Source: Euclidia mi (lineage: Eukaryota > Arthropoda > Insecta > Lepidoptera > Erebidae). From it: DNA of 64,000 nt. Position 1 is the first letter of the stretch. Each line of letters opens with the position of its first letter. Shown piece after piece: positions 32,061 through 41,929 of the stretch. The position numbers and the translations under genes were made by a program. The stretch is taken from the NCBI GenBank assembly GCA_944739405.2, contig OX123197.2:54040047-54104046 (forward strand), read 5' to 3'. The notes beneath the pieces were generated by a model that saw nothing but the letters and a program-made list of their open reading frames with translations, made no database searches and had not been told where the DNA came from.

Positions 32061-32713
32061 AAAAAAATCGGCTTTGAATCAGGTTTTAAATGTAAATCAA
32101 TTTTATATTTGTTAAACGAACCGAGATTGTCCAAGAAAACTTTAGGAAACATTTTACAAAGCTGCTTATCGATACCAGGAGTAATGATTTTAGAATCGCA
32201 AGGCGTCTGCTGATACACGGCGTGCATGCGCGCTGTCGCGGCCGTGTCGGGCACCGCGGCTGGCGCGAGCTCCAGGTTGAACTCCCGGATAAAGTCGCGG
32301 CCAAGGAGCGGCGGCCCGTCTGCGCGCACCACGTACACATTCAGATTTTTTGTGCGACCTAAATACGATATAGGCAACCAAACAACTCCGATAGTTTCGA
32401 TGTTTTCGCCCGTATAACTAAATAACCGTTTGTTAGTGGCTGACAATAGCAATCGTTTAAAATTCGAGTTATAAGTATTTTCAGAGATTACGCAAACTGC
32501 TGAACCGCTATCCATTTTGAACTCCAAAGCTAGACCACTGACCGTTACGCGCTCTGTCATAGGTTTCCCTTTTACGCACCGAATATTATAAAAACTCTCA
32601 CCGTTGTCTCCGTCGTTTACAGTACCCTCATCGACGTATTTCACTTTAACGTCGTTAGGGCACATTTTACGCAGATGTCCTTTGTTACCGCACTTTTTAC
32701 ACTTATAAGTTTT
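32021..32713 (-). pseudogene. Second gag zinc knuckle and protease region of gypsy
   Basis: Just inside the RTE insertion point the minus strand reads TYKCKKCGNKGHLRKMC, a CX2CX4HX4C knuckle, then the protease active-site text LEFKMDSGSAVCVI (the usual DTG/DSG triad as DSG) and PLLGRDFIREFNLEL. The frame is open from 32713 to 32021. The first knuckle lies on the other side of the LINE insertion, near 36225-36270. Confidence 0.9.
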
Positions 32714-33069
32714 TTTTCGGGGAGATGGGCCTCGTTAGCCTTGGTTGACAACCTGTCTAGGAGAAGGAAAACTCCGAAATTAAACCAAACGTTCGCGGAG
32801 ATGGGCCTCGTTAGCCTTGGTTGGCAACCTGTCTAGGAGAAGGAAAACTCTGAATTTAAACCAACTTTCAGGGAGCATACCCGAAACAAAACCCCGATCT
32901 AAGGTGTGAACCGACCCGTGCCGAGGGATTCGTGGCCAGAGGGCAAGCTGGTCGTAAACGGAGGGTGCCTGTGTTGGTGGTCACAGGGCACAGCTGATAT
33001 TCCGCCTTACCCCCGTAAAGGGCTCTGCGGGGATGGACCGTCTAGATCCCTAAATCTCGTGGGAACGCT

Positions 33070-34491
33070 ATGGGAACAAAAACTTATTCTTCTCCATACG
33101 GCGGCGACGCGGTTCGCAACCCGTCACGTCTCGTTTCCCGCGAGGGCGAAAAGCGGCCTACGGAAAGCAGGTTTGCGACATTGAATGTTGGTTTAGGAAT
33201 GAACGGCAAATTAGATGAAGTATGTCAGATGATGGATGATAGAAAGATTGATGTTCTTTGTGTGAATGAAACAAAAAGAAAAGGGTGTGACACCACCAAG
33301 CATGGTGCATATACGGCGTATTGGTCTGGGGTAGATAGTACCACCAGAGCCTGTAAGGGAGTTGGTGTAGTACTGTCTGCGCGAATGAATGAGTGCGTAA
33401 AAGAGTTTGAATGTGTAAATGCTAGGCTACTGTGGATGAGAATGAAAGTAGGACTTACTCGTCTCTTTATTGTGGGGGTGTACGCCCCGGTCAATATAGT
33501 TACGGGTATGTCACAACATGAGCAAGACGAAAGGCAGGAGTTTTGGGAGAGTTTAAGAGAGATTTTGAGGAACTGCAAGGATAATGAAAGATTGATCTTG
33601 TTAGGGGATTTCAATGGATGGGTGGGAGTAAAGCGAGATGGATTTGAAAGGGTGTTAGGTGCATTTGGTGATGAGAGTGTGAACGAAAATGGAAAAGCAC
33701 TGCTTGAAATTTGTTTGGAGTGGAGCCTTTGTGTGACAAACACCATGTTTGATCATAAAAGGATACATATGTATACGCGAGAGGCGAAAAATGTTAGAAG
33801 AAGTATGATTGATTTTGTGATAGTAGATGAACGATTGAGAAAGAATGTGTTGGATACAAGAGTATATCGAGGGATCGGCATCCACACAGACCACTTCTTG
33901 GTGTTGAGCCGGATAAGTGGGCTCTTTAAAGGATGGCGACACCGAGAACATAATGAAAATAGGATCTTGGAAAGAATAAAAGTTGAAAATCTACAAGAGA
34001 AAGATGTGAAAGATGAGTATAAACGAAGATTGATAGCAAGATTTGAGAGATTCGATGGCATAAATGATATGGAAGAATTATGGCAGGCCTTTAAAGAAGA
34101 GGTAGTATGTGTAGCGTCTGAAGTATGTGGTATGATCAAGAGAAGGAAAATACGAAAGGTTAAGAATACATGGTGGGACAAGGATGTACAATCAGCAGTG
34201 TCAGAGAAGAAGAAAGCTTGGTCAGATTGGTTGGCTGCCAGAGCAAATGAAAGAATGGGAAAAGCAACGAGTGTAAACATAGATGAAGCAAAAAAGGAGT
34301 TTGTTAGGTCAAAAAGAATAGTGAAAGAAATGGTTAAAAGAAAAAAGAGGAAAAGAAAGATGAGTTTGATAGCAGATTATCTGACGATTTCCAGAGGAAC
34401 ATTAAGTTTTTCTGGAAATCTGTTCGTGCAGTTCGAGGAAGAACTCAATCCTCAGAACACACATCCATCAGAGACGAGAATGGAAGTATAG
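33070..34491 (+). CDS. RTE LINE protein, endonuclease half (frameshifted at ~34340)
   Basis: APE-type endonuclease: FATLNVGLGMNGKLDEVC, VLCVNETKRKG (catalytic Glu), RLILLGDFNGWVG (Asp-Phe-Asn), RSMIDFVIVDERL and IGIHTDHFLVLS (Asp-His). It nicks the target to prime reverse transcription. The true frame leaves near 34335-34360 in an A/G run: the continuation EFDSRLSDDFQRNIKFFW lies in the frame of the next feature, so the last 45 or so residues of this ORF are out of frame. One base lost or gained explains the break. ATG at 33070 is the first in frame and lies about 110 bases before the endonuclease homology. Confidence 0.9.
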   Translation: MGTKTYSSPYGGDAVRNPSRLVSREGEKRPTESRFATLNVGLGMNGKLDEVCQMMDDRKIDVLCVNETKRKGCDTTKHGAYTAYWSGVDSTTRACKGVGVVLSARMNECVKEFECVNARLLWMRMKVGLTRLFIVGVYAPVNIVTGMSQHEQDERQEFWESLREILRNCKDNERLILLGDFNGWVGVKRDGFERVLGAFGDESVNENGKALLEICLEWSLCVTNTMFDHKRIHMYTREAKNVRRSMIDFVIVDERLRKNVLDTRVYRGIGIHTDHFLVLSRISGLFKGWRHREHNENRILERIKVENLQEKDVKDEYKRRLIARFERFDGINDMEELWQAFKEEVVCVASEVCGMIKRRKIRKVKNTWWDKDVQSAVSEKKKAWSDWLAARANERMGKATSVNIDEAKKEFVRSKRIVKEMVKRKKRKRKMSLIADYLTISRGTLSFSGNLFVQFEEELNPQNTHPSETRMEV

Positions 34492-34502
34492 TAAATGGTG
34501 AA

Positions 34503-36176
34503 TTGTGCGTGCTGAAGAGATGGAAAGAGTATTTTGAAAGTTTATTCGAAAGAACGGCGATAGAGACACCGATAGCTGAAGTGAATTGTAATGATAGCAA
34601 TGATGAAAGCTTTATTGGCGTGGATGAGATCGTGAAGGCACTGGGAAGTATGAAAGTAGGTAAGGCTGCAGGATATGATAGGATTACAGTCGAAATACTG
34701 AAAGCTGGACAGGGCATCATAGTTGGTCAGTTGCAGCGGTTATATAACTTGTGTTGGAACACCGGCCGAGTACCTAATGACTGGACCACAGCTGTAGTTG
34801 TGCCTCTTTATAAAGGAAAAGGCTCGCAACAAGACTGCAAAAACTATAGAGGCATTAGCCTTCTCAGCATTGTTGGCAAATTGTATGCAAAGGTACTTAT
34901 TGAAAGAGTTATGGAAGTGACCGACAAGAAAATATGGGATGTACAAGCGGGATTCCGAAAGGGTATGGGATGCACGGATCAGGTTTTTTCCTTGCGAAGC
35001 ATAGCCGGAAAATTTTTGGCCAAAGGTCAAAAGGTCTATTGCGCATTCGTGGATTTGGAAAAGGCTTACGATAAAGTGGTGAGGAATGAAATGTGGTCGG
35101 TGCTGTCAATGAATGGGGTGGACAGCAGCCTCATTCGAGCTCTGAAATCCCTTTATGAGGATTCTAGAGCTTGTGTGAGGATAAACGGGGCATTTACTGA
35201 CTGGTTTACCATCGATAAAGGTGTTAGACAGGGATGTGTAGCGTCGCCGTGGCTGTTTAACCTCTTCATGGACAGTTGTTTGCAAGATTTTAAACATAGT
35301 GACTGCGGATTAAGGATGAATGGGTTACTCGTCAAATGCCTCTTTTATGCTGATGATCAGGTTATACTTGCATCTTCAACGGAGGAGTTGCAGGAGATGG
35401 TAACAATCATGCATCGTGCGTTAAAAAGGAAAGGAATGAAAGTGAATGTAAGTAAAACGAAAGTTATGGTTTTTGAAAAGGAGGAATGCGTTACGGCTTG
35501 TAATGTTTTGATCGATGGACAGCGAGTGGAACAAGTGAATGAGTTTGTTTACTTAGGTACGTTGTTTACAAGAGATGGTAAGAATGAAGCAGATATTGAA
35601 AGGAGAGTTAATGCAGGTAATTGTGTGAATGGAGCTCTGAAGACGTTTATGAACAGTCAAAACGTGTCCAAAAAGGCACGTTTGGCTGTACATAGAGGTG
35701 TGTTAGTGCCTACCCTTATGTATGGTAGTGAAAGTTGGGTATGGCAGAAGAGATTTGAAAGTAGAATAAATGCTGTAGAAATGAGAGCACTGAGAAGTAT
35801 GTGTGGTGTGTCTTTGACCGACAGAGTAAAGAATTGTGTAATACGAGAGTGGTGTGGGGTAAAAGAAGATGTAGTGACAAGCATTGAGAAAGGCATGTTA
35901 AGATGGTTTGGGCACATGGAGAGGATGAATGACGATAGACTGACAAAGAAGATATATCAGGCTAGTGTGAATGGGACAGGACAAAGGGGAAGACCTAGGA
36001 GAACGTTCTCTGACCAGATTGGAGACATCCTGAAAAAAGGACAAGTCAGAAGTACCCTTAACAGAAGAGCATGCATGAGAAACTTGATGGGAGTGAGTGA
36101 AGCAAGTGAAGTATGTCAGGATCGTTGCAAATGGCGTTCCGTAGTCTCTGCCTACCCCTCCGTGAAACAGGCGTGA
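34503..36176 (+). CDS. RTE LINE protein, reverse transcriptase half
   Basis: Continues the preceding protein; its real frame extends upstream to about 34350, so the ATG at 34503 is not a true start. Motifs: KAAGYDRITVEILKAG, PLYKGKGSQQDCKNYRGISL, AGFRKGMGCTDQVFSLR, CAFVDLEKAYDKV, GVRQGCVASPWLFNLFMD, FYADDQVILASS (YADD at about residues 282-285) and VYLGTLFTRDG. The tail includes TLMYGSESWVWQKR and a C-terminal region with GQRGRPRRTF. All catalytic motifs are intact. Apart from the single frame break this copy looks young. Confidence 0.93.
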   Translation: MCVLKRWKEYFESLFERTAIETPIAEVNCNDSNDESFIGVDEIVKALGSMKVGKAAGYDRITVEILKAGQGIIVGQLQRLYNLCWNTGRVPNDWTTAVVVPLYKGKGSQQDCKNYRGISLLSIVGKLYAKVLIERVMEVTDKKIWDVQAGFRKGMGCTDQVFSLRSIAGKFLAKGQKVYCAFVDLEKAYDKVVRNEMWSVLSMNGVDSSLIRALKSLYEDSRACVRINGAFTDWFTIDKGVRQGCVASPWLFNLFMDSCLQDFKHSDCGLRMNGLLVKCLFYADDQVILASSTEELQEMVTIMHRALKRKGMKVNVSKTKVMVFEKEECVTACNVLIDGQRVEQVNEFVYLGTLFTRDGKNEADIERRVNAGNCVNGALKTFMNSQNVSKKARLAVHRGVLVPTLMYGSESWVWQKRFESRINAVEMRALRSMCGVSLTDRVKNCVIREWCGVKEDVVTSIEKGMLRWFGHMERMNDDRLTKKIYQASVNGTGQRGRPRRTFSDQIGDILKKGQVRSTLNRRACMRNLMGVSEASEVCQDRCKWRSVVSAYPSVKQA

Positions 36177-36204
36177 GTCTATGTATGTATGTTTGTAAGT
36201 TTTA

Positions 36205-36846
36205 AAACGGCACTGATTAGCTTTATGGTTAGTGAACCCACACACACTGCACTTCTCTTTATTGGAGATATTATAGACGCTATCCGGGTTCGCTGTGCCA
36301 GCGCCGGCCGCGGCGGCCGCTGCCAGCGCACCGGCCAACGCACGCTCTCTGCCAAGTCGATGTCCTTCGCGAGAGTCGGCTCCCGCTGGTCCTGCACAAA
36401 CAGCTTGTCTCGCTCGCGTCCCGGCACCATGCCCATGATGAACCTATCCAGCAGGGCCTCCTCCAAATTCTTAAATGCGCAGTGAGTCGCCAATCCTCTT
36501 ATCCTTGCCGCCCATTGAGTGTGCGTTTCACCTGGTCGCTGTGTTGCCGAATAGAAGACCAACTTCTCTGCAAACCCGAACCTTTTTGGTGTGAAGTGTT
36601 CGTCAAGGAGTACTAACCTAACTCTTCCACCTTGTTCGGTAACGCCAGAACACTTGCAAGTTTGAACGTCGATTCGCATAATGACGTTAAAAGTATCGCT
36701 CGATGCTTGACCGTTCCTTGTCGGTTTGAGATGTAATGTCGTTGGCGATAAACCATTGTTCTAGTCGCAACTTAAAACTACATATTCCACTCTTGGGACA
36801 AGTGGTCAAACGTCGTAAGAACGCCATAAGTTGCTCCCGTTGACAT
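36205..36846 (-). pseudogene. gag of the gypsy element
   Basis: Minus strand from ATG at 36846: MSTGATYGVLTTFDHLSQEW, then stops and frameshifts, then DEHFTPKRFGFAEKLVFYSA and TQWAARIRGLATHCAFKNLE, typical Ty3/gypsy capsid text. It ends with the first knuckle, CSVCGFTNHKANQC. The RTE insertion follows at TYK. Gag would form the virus-like particle and bind RNA; this copy is broken. Confidence 0.88.
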
Positions 36847-36916
36847 TTTTATAGGTATACTTGATAAAAACGTGAGTCCGCTCGTCGCCACGTGTTAAGT
36901 ATTTGCACGAAAGTAA

Positions 36917-38246
36917 GTGCTTGGCCATAGTAGCGCGGGTAGCCCGCGCGCGGGCTGCGCGCGGCGCCGCGCGCGTCTTCGTGTGTCCGTTTGCGGGTGC
37001 AGTGTACAGTGTTTTTCAAATTTAGTATTGTGACGGATTGTGGCTAGATTAATTTGAGTTTTCAGTTAGATGACGTTAACACTCACCATAGTAACACTTT
37101 GTCAATTGTTCGCCAAATTCGCAACTAACTGATAACAAGGCTATAGCCGTGCGGATAATATACAACCGCCTCACGGTCTGAGGGCGTGGGTTCAAATCAC
37201 ATTTGTAACTATTATGACAATTTTGGTTTTTATGAAATTTGGAACGTATTTATGAATATTTGGTAAATATTAAAAAAATATATTTTGAATAAAAATTGGA
37301 AAATTCTAGTAACTTCAGAAACGAATGGAAGGGTTAAAAAGAGATGTGTGGTATTGTAAATAAATAGAACAAATTAGAATTTATATAGATACTTTGCATT
37401 TTTAGGCTTATCATTATTTATAATACTAGCTTTTGCCCGCGGATTCGCGCGCGTTGAAGTCAGGGTAGTAAATTTACTTTCAGTCTCAAGTTGTGTGAGA
37501 CTCCTGATTAGTCTAAAGAGTTCAGAAACTCTATAGAGTACAAAGTAATTCGGTCAGTATCCATGACATTATCTACCATTATATATCATACAAAATAAAT
37601 TATCGGGTCTTAATCGCGTACAACTAACTTATTTAAGGTATAAATACCTATTTGGTTCCGACGTTTCGCTCGTCTTGCACCGAGCGTGGTCGCGGAGAGA
37701 CTGATGAGAGCTCAGCGCCGTCTTGTGGAAGTGCGGGTTTCGGCACCTACCCTCACTTAGTATTTATTTAAGTTCGCAATGTTGGTACACATGGCGGACA
37801 TTGCGAACTTAAATAAAGTTTAAAATCGATTACCATTATATATACCGAATATATATCTATAAACACTTTCGCATTTATAATATTAGTAGAGAAAATCGGC
37901 TAGGGGGCTATATGATGCTTTATGTTAAGTGGATCCCTCTACTACGTTAACCTTGATGAGCGAGTTCGACTCGCACTTGATTTAATAATTACTCATAATA
38001 TCATTGCTCATAAAAGTTTGAGATCCGCACGCTCCGCATTGTTTCCCGCTTGCCGCCCGCGTATTCACTACGGACACTTGTATGAAAGTCCTATGGTTTG
38101 AGTTGCCCGCGTGCTCCCCGCGCTGCACAGCTCGCGCCGCTCGCCGCGCCCGCCTTCCCACTACGGACACTCCTATAGAGTTCCATATGTTTGAGTTTCC
38201 CGCGTCGCGCCCGCACCCGCGCCCGCCTTTCACTGTGGCCGAGCAC
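36917..38246. mobile_element. DNA element with TAA duplication inside the 5' LTR
   Basis: TAA lies at 36914-36916 and 38247-38249; the 3' LTR shows the empty site GTAAGGGGGCG. Ends GTGCTTGGCCATAGT and, inverted, GTGCTCGGCCACAGT match at 13 of 15 bases. A TAA/TTA duplication suggests the PIF/Harbinger group. No transposase. It carries a tRNA-like SINE head (about 37139-37212, B box GGTTCAAATCA), a 20-bp perfect hairpin at 37763-37817, and GC-rich subterminal tandem words (CTACGGACAC) at 38080-38175. Confidence 0.8.
37763..37817. repeat. Perfect 20-bp hairpin, 15-nt loop
   Basis: 37763-37782 pairs exactly with 37798-37817 (TTTATTTAAGTTCGCAATGT). It lies inside the TAA element. Confidence 0.9.
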
Positions 38247-38381
38247 TAAGAGGGCGTGGCGCGTCAATTAAACTCGCTAGTCGGTTGCACACTCATTTAA
38301 TGTCGGGAAGGCATGCGGGTCGCAGCCCGCGCACACACACACGCACGCACCTCATTCACGCACTCGTACGCATACATATCA

Positions 38382-38600
38382 GTATCAAACTGAAATTTAT
38401 ATCAAATATTTAAGTCTACTGTCCCATGAAGCTGTGAAAAAATCAAACTTCTAAACCAAAGCAATCAAAAGATACAGCCGTTTATGCTGCATATTTCCGC
38501 AATTTTCGAAACTCGCATGGGAATCAAAACCTACAGGGTACTTCCCGTGAACTCAGAATCTTGAAATTTGGTATGAAGCAATGTCATAGGAGCTCTAGAT
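38382..38600 (+). repeat. Right half of the dispersed repeat split by gypsy
   Basis: Continues the repeat begun at 29018 from the duplicated GTATC. It includes AAACCTACAGGGTACTTCCC, shared in inverse orientation with 17205-17405. Confidence 0.75.
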
Positions 38601-39118
38601 TGTACCCATGTTACAATATAGTCGCCTGGTGCATGGTATTTCTAAACATTATCATGACAAGGACACAACATGTTTATTTACTTATATGTATACCTACCTG
38701 CTTAGTAGGTACAATATTAAAATGAAAGTAAAACTTAATTATTTCAGGTGATTCAGGTGAAGTTATAGAAACAGAAAGGAAAATTTGTTTATTAATGTTC
38801 AAGTGGTTTTGCATTAGCCTATTAAAATGCTTGGATATTGTAGCAAAATAGCCAGGATCTGTCCATGATCAGATAATATTCAATAATTCACTTTTGAAAC
38901 AATGACTTGGAACTGGTCAATTTAGAGATGGCTTACTTCTTGGTGATAGCGGATATGAGTGAAGCAATATCTTTTGACACCCTTTCTGAACCCATCATCC
39001 CTCACAGAAAACTTAATGAGACACATAATAGGAATAGGGAATATAGTTGAAAGATGATTTGCTGTGTGCAAGAATAGATTACCTGTACTTAGACAACAGG
39101 TTACATTAAAGTTAACTT

Positions 39119-40135
39119 GTGTGCAAGCTATATAGTTGCCTGCATTGTATGTGTTATGGTGCGCCTGCATGGGCTGATAGAGCTACTATCGGTGCTGTAC
39201 GACGTAAAATTCTACAAAGTCAACGTCTCGCGTTGATATTTTTGTGCAAGGCTTATAGGACAGTTAGTACTGAAGCTTTGCCAGTACTGGCAGGTGTATT
39301 TCCAGTTGATCTTGAGGCACAACGACGAGCAGCAATGTATTACGTGACACGAGATAACATGGATCTAAATTTTCTAGCTCCGCGCGACAGACATAAGATC
39401 GCTAGATTGTTGAACCATCAATCCACAGTCTAGGACGATCTTCTTGATGAATGGCAATGTCGCTGGAACACATCAACTAAGGGCCGTCACCTCTACCAGT
39501 TCTTCCCATGCGTCCGAGAGCGACTGGCGAGGAACTGGTTGGAGGTGGATCACTGTGTAGCCCAATTTCTTACAGGTCATGGCAACTTTAAGAGCAAGTT
39601 GTATTCATTTAAGCTAGTTGATTCACCGTTATGTCAATGTTCAACATCTGGCAACAATTATGAACAATCTGCTCATCACATTCTATGGGAGTGTAGTCTT
39701 TGGCAAATTGAACGTAATATCATGCTTAACGAATTAGAGGTAACTTCTGGAGTAGTGTACTATACGGATCTTGTGGCAAGTAGGACGAATTTCCGTGCGT
39801 TTAGGCGTTTCTGCCATACATATTACTGGAAACAGGCATAGTTCACAATTTAGGCCCCCTTAATGCTCATGTCCGTGGTGCTTATCTTTTCTCATCACTA
39901 TATCTCTTCGTTGCTTGTCTCCCGCTTTGTTAAGGAGGGAAGTGGATTATTCATTTTCCAACTCCTCCAATATACTTCTGATTAAGTTCGTTGCGGGTTC
40001 CAAGACAGTTTAACTTTCCCCGGGACTTCACGAGTGTCAAAACTCGTTGTCATCAATGGTCACTGCTGCTGAACCTGGCTACACAGGTGACACAGTAGTG
40101 GGAATGAGGGTGGGATTAGACCCATTAAAAAAAAG
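39119..40135 (+). pseudogene. C-terminal end of an R1-clade LINE ORF2 with 3' UTR
   Basis: The frame reads YGAPAWADRATIGAVRRKIL, then LIFLCKAYRTVSTEALPVLA and GVFPVDLEAQRRAAMYY, typical of the R1/TRAS-group tail. A TAG at 39431-39433 interrupts. It resumes with EWQCRWNTSTKGRHLYQFFP, FLTGHGNFKSKLYSF and a CCHC-like segment (CQCSTSGNNYEQSAHHILWEC), ending at 39841. The 3' UTR of about 270 bp ends in a short A run (40128-40135). The reverse transcriptase proper is missing: a 5'-truncated copy. R1-type elements often choose specific sites; none is evident here. Confidence 0.8.
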
Positions 40136-40195
40136 TTGCCTGCATTGTCCTACATTACATTGCAGTCAATGACAATGACAGAAACAAAATAAACA

Positions 40196-41737
40196 TTTAT
40201 TCATTTAATATTATTTTTTATTTTGTATTATGTTCCTCTTCCTTCCACTTGCACTCCTTTTAACTCTGCCTCCATCTCGCATTAATTTTCTTCAAACTCC
40301 CATACCTTGTAGTGATTCACTTGGTACATTAGCTGCAAAGAAAACAAAAGTGAAATTAATTTGAAAAATTGTACACTTGGGACCCTAAGTTCTTGGTGGA
40401 AACCCTATGCACATTGCAGGTGAGGTTGGCTTGGGTCCCTAAGTTCTTGGAGTATGCTGCCGTGCTAACAAAAAAGGGCACAACTAACATTTTTTTCACG
40501 ATTGAGTTATATACATATTCGGAATCAGGAAAAAAAGGTCTATTTGCTTAATTTTTTTTTTGTATTTTAGCAACAAAATTAACAGAGATACCATAAGCTT
40601 AAAAGGCACAACTGCGCGATTGTTTAAGACTTTTTATAGAAAAAGGTCACATCGTGAGATATGACTATATATTAGCAGTATTGTTTCCTAGCTGTACTGC
40701 TTTATTTAACTATTTATATCATTTTAACATAATGAGCTAGAATGGAAAGTCACAATTGCATAAATATGGCTTTTCATTGCAATATTTAACTTCTTTTCCC
40801 CCAAAATGTTAGACGTGTGGTTGACGGCATAGAATACAAGTGTCATCACCCCCTTTCTTCCCGTGGGTGTCGTAAGAGGCGACTAAGGGATAACACGATG
40901 CAAATACCATCTTTGCGTAGAGACGGAAAACTCGACATCAAACCGTATACGACTGCCTCGTTGGTCTCGCGGCATAAATGTGCGCGTGGGATCGGGAGGT
41001 CCCGGGTTCGATTCCTGGGTCGGGCAGTGTTATTGGGTTTTTCTATCACGAAATTCTCAGTAGCCGCACGGAGTCTGGTAATGTGCCCGGTACGGCAATA
41101 GGCTCGCCCCTTATTACGTGGGACTAAAGTATATCTGGCGAAAAGTGGGTGTAGAAGTACACCTCTGCCTACCCCTTCGGGGATAAAAGGCGTGACGTTA
41201 TGTATGTATGTGTGTTAGAATGGAAAGTCACATTTGGTTAATTATGCCTTTTATACGTAATATTAATGTTTTTACTATATTTTTTAAGTTAGGTTGAAAG
41301 GGAAAATGTTGATTATTGAATAAATACAGTTATAATAATTATTAAAAAAATAAGTAAATCGTCTTATAGAATTCATGTAGAGATGTTACTATTTCCATTC
41401 ATACATTTTCAATAACTACAATACTGTAATTTATTTTTGACAAAAACTATGAAATATTTTAAACTCGATTTTCTCCTGATTTGAAAAATGTTAGTTGTGC
41501 CCCTTTAAATTATGGCGGCAGTATGGTTCTGTAATAAAAGTTTGTGTCTTAATATGGGTCTCTTTTATATAATTATGTATAAATCATTAAACTTACCTTG
41601 ACTTTCTTGAGCTTTTCTTTCTGTTCATCAGAGTCAACAATACTTTCCAAGTCCACAATCTAGCGGAGGTGCTGTTTTCTTGCCACCTCCGGTACGATAC
41701 TGACGATACAGCTGCTAATGTATTGCAGTCTTGGTCG
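40196..41737 (-). pseudogene. 3' end of a minus-strand gene with one intron (possibly decaying)
   Basis: Minus strand: a coding piece ending ESIVDSDEQKEKLKKVK at 41597, a perfect donor AAG|GTAAGT, an intron holding a SINE, the acceptor TTTTCTTTGCAG, and a last exon 40332-40282 reading LMYQVNHYKVWEFEEN and a stop. The two exons join in phase. AATAAA lies downstream at about 40196-40201. Upstream of 41659 the frame meets TAG; one base away runs YRTGGGKKTAPPLD, which recalls the Tyr-x-Thr-Gly-Gly-Gly segment of zeste/MADF-like Myb-SANT proteins. So either an exon boundary or a one-base frameshift lies there. Function unknown. Confidence 0.4.
40814..41215 (+). repeat. SINE copy (family 1), complete
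   Basis: A leader from CGTGTGGTTGACGGC, the tRNA-like head from about 40951 (B box GGTTCGATTCC at about 41005), the body, and a tail GCCTACCCCTTCGGGG followed by GGCGTGACG and a TATGTATGTATG run. The tail resembles the 3' end of the RTE LINE at 36150-36196. It lies in the intron of the minus-strand gene. Confidence 0.88.
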
Positions 41738-41929
41738 ACTTGAATGTTCCTCCAGACCGATCATTCATTTTATATGCTTTCTCAAGCGGCTTCTGTCTTC
41801 TTCCACGTCATATCATCACTTTGTTTACTATACACGTTTTGTTACTGTCATATATGGAGGAGTTTGCACTTCTATCTCTTTTAACTTTATCCATATATTT
41901 AGTTATATAGGTACATAAAGTAACCACTT

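Larger units (their letters stand above)
32714..36196 (+). mobile_element. Nearly full-length RTE-clade LINE inserted in gypsy gag
   Basis: Target duplication TAAGTTTT at 32706-32713 and 36197-36204. It is 3.48 kb with two 76-bp direct repeats at the 5' end (32721-32796, 32797-32872: GGAGATGGGCCTCGTTAGCC). One long ORF is broken once, and the 3' UTR is very short, ending GGCGTGAGTC and TATGTATGTATGT. It splits the two gag zinc knuckles, so it is younger than the gypsy element. Confidence 0.92.
29119..38381 (-). mobile_element. Dead Ty3/gypsy LTR retrotransposon with two nested insertions
   Basis: The 5-bp target duplication GTATC is exact (29114-29118, 38382-38386). LTRs run TGATATGTATGCG...TACTTAACA on the minus strand: 3' LTR 29119-29274 and 5' LTR 36893-38381 (with a 1330-bp insertion). 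The primer site TGGCGACGAGCGGACTC begins 2 bp after the 5' LTR. The polypurine tract AAAAAGGGAGGGA abuts the 3' LTR. Order on the minus strand: gag, protease, reverse transcriptase, RNase H, integrase. An RTE LINE interrupts gag. Stops and frameshifts in every part show it is inactive. Confidence 0.93.
36893..38381 (-). repeat. 5' LTR of the gypsy element, interrupted
   Basis: TGTTAAGTATTTGCACG (plus strand) at 36893 and GGGCGTGGCGCGTC... up to 38381 are contiguous in the 3' LTR; here they are separated by 36917-38246. The primer site occupies 36873-36890. Confidence 0.9.

Noticed and set aside
40951..41025. Functional tRNA gene
   Set aside because: A and B boxes are present, but the sequence does not close an acceptor stem and continues into a SINE body; the same applies at 24700, 57210, 57740, 54340 and 37150.
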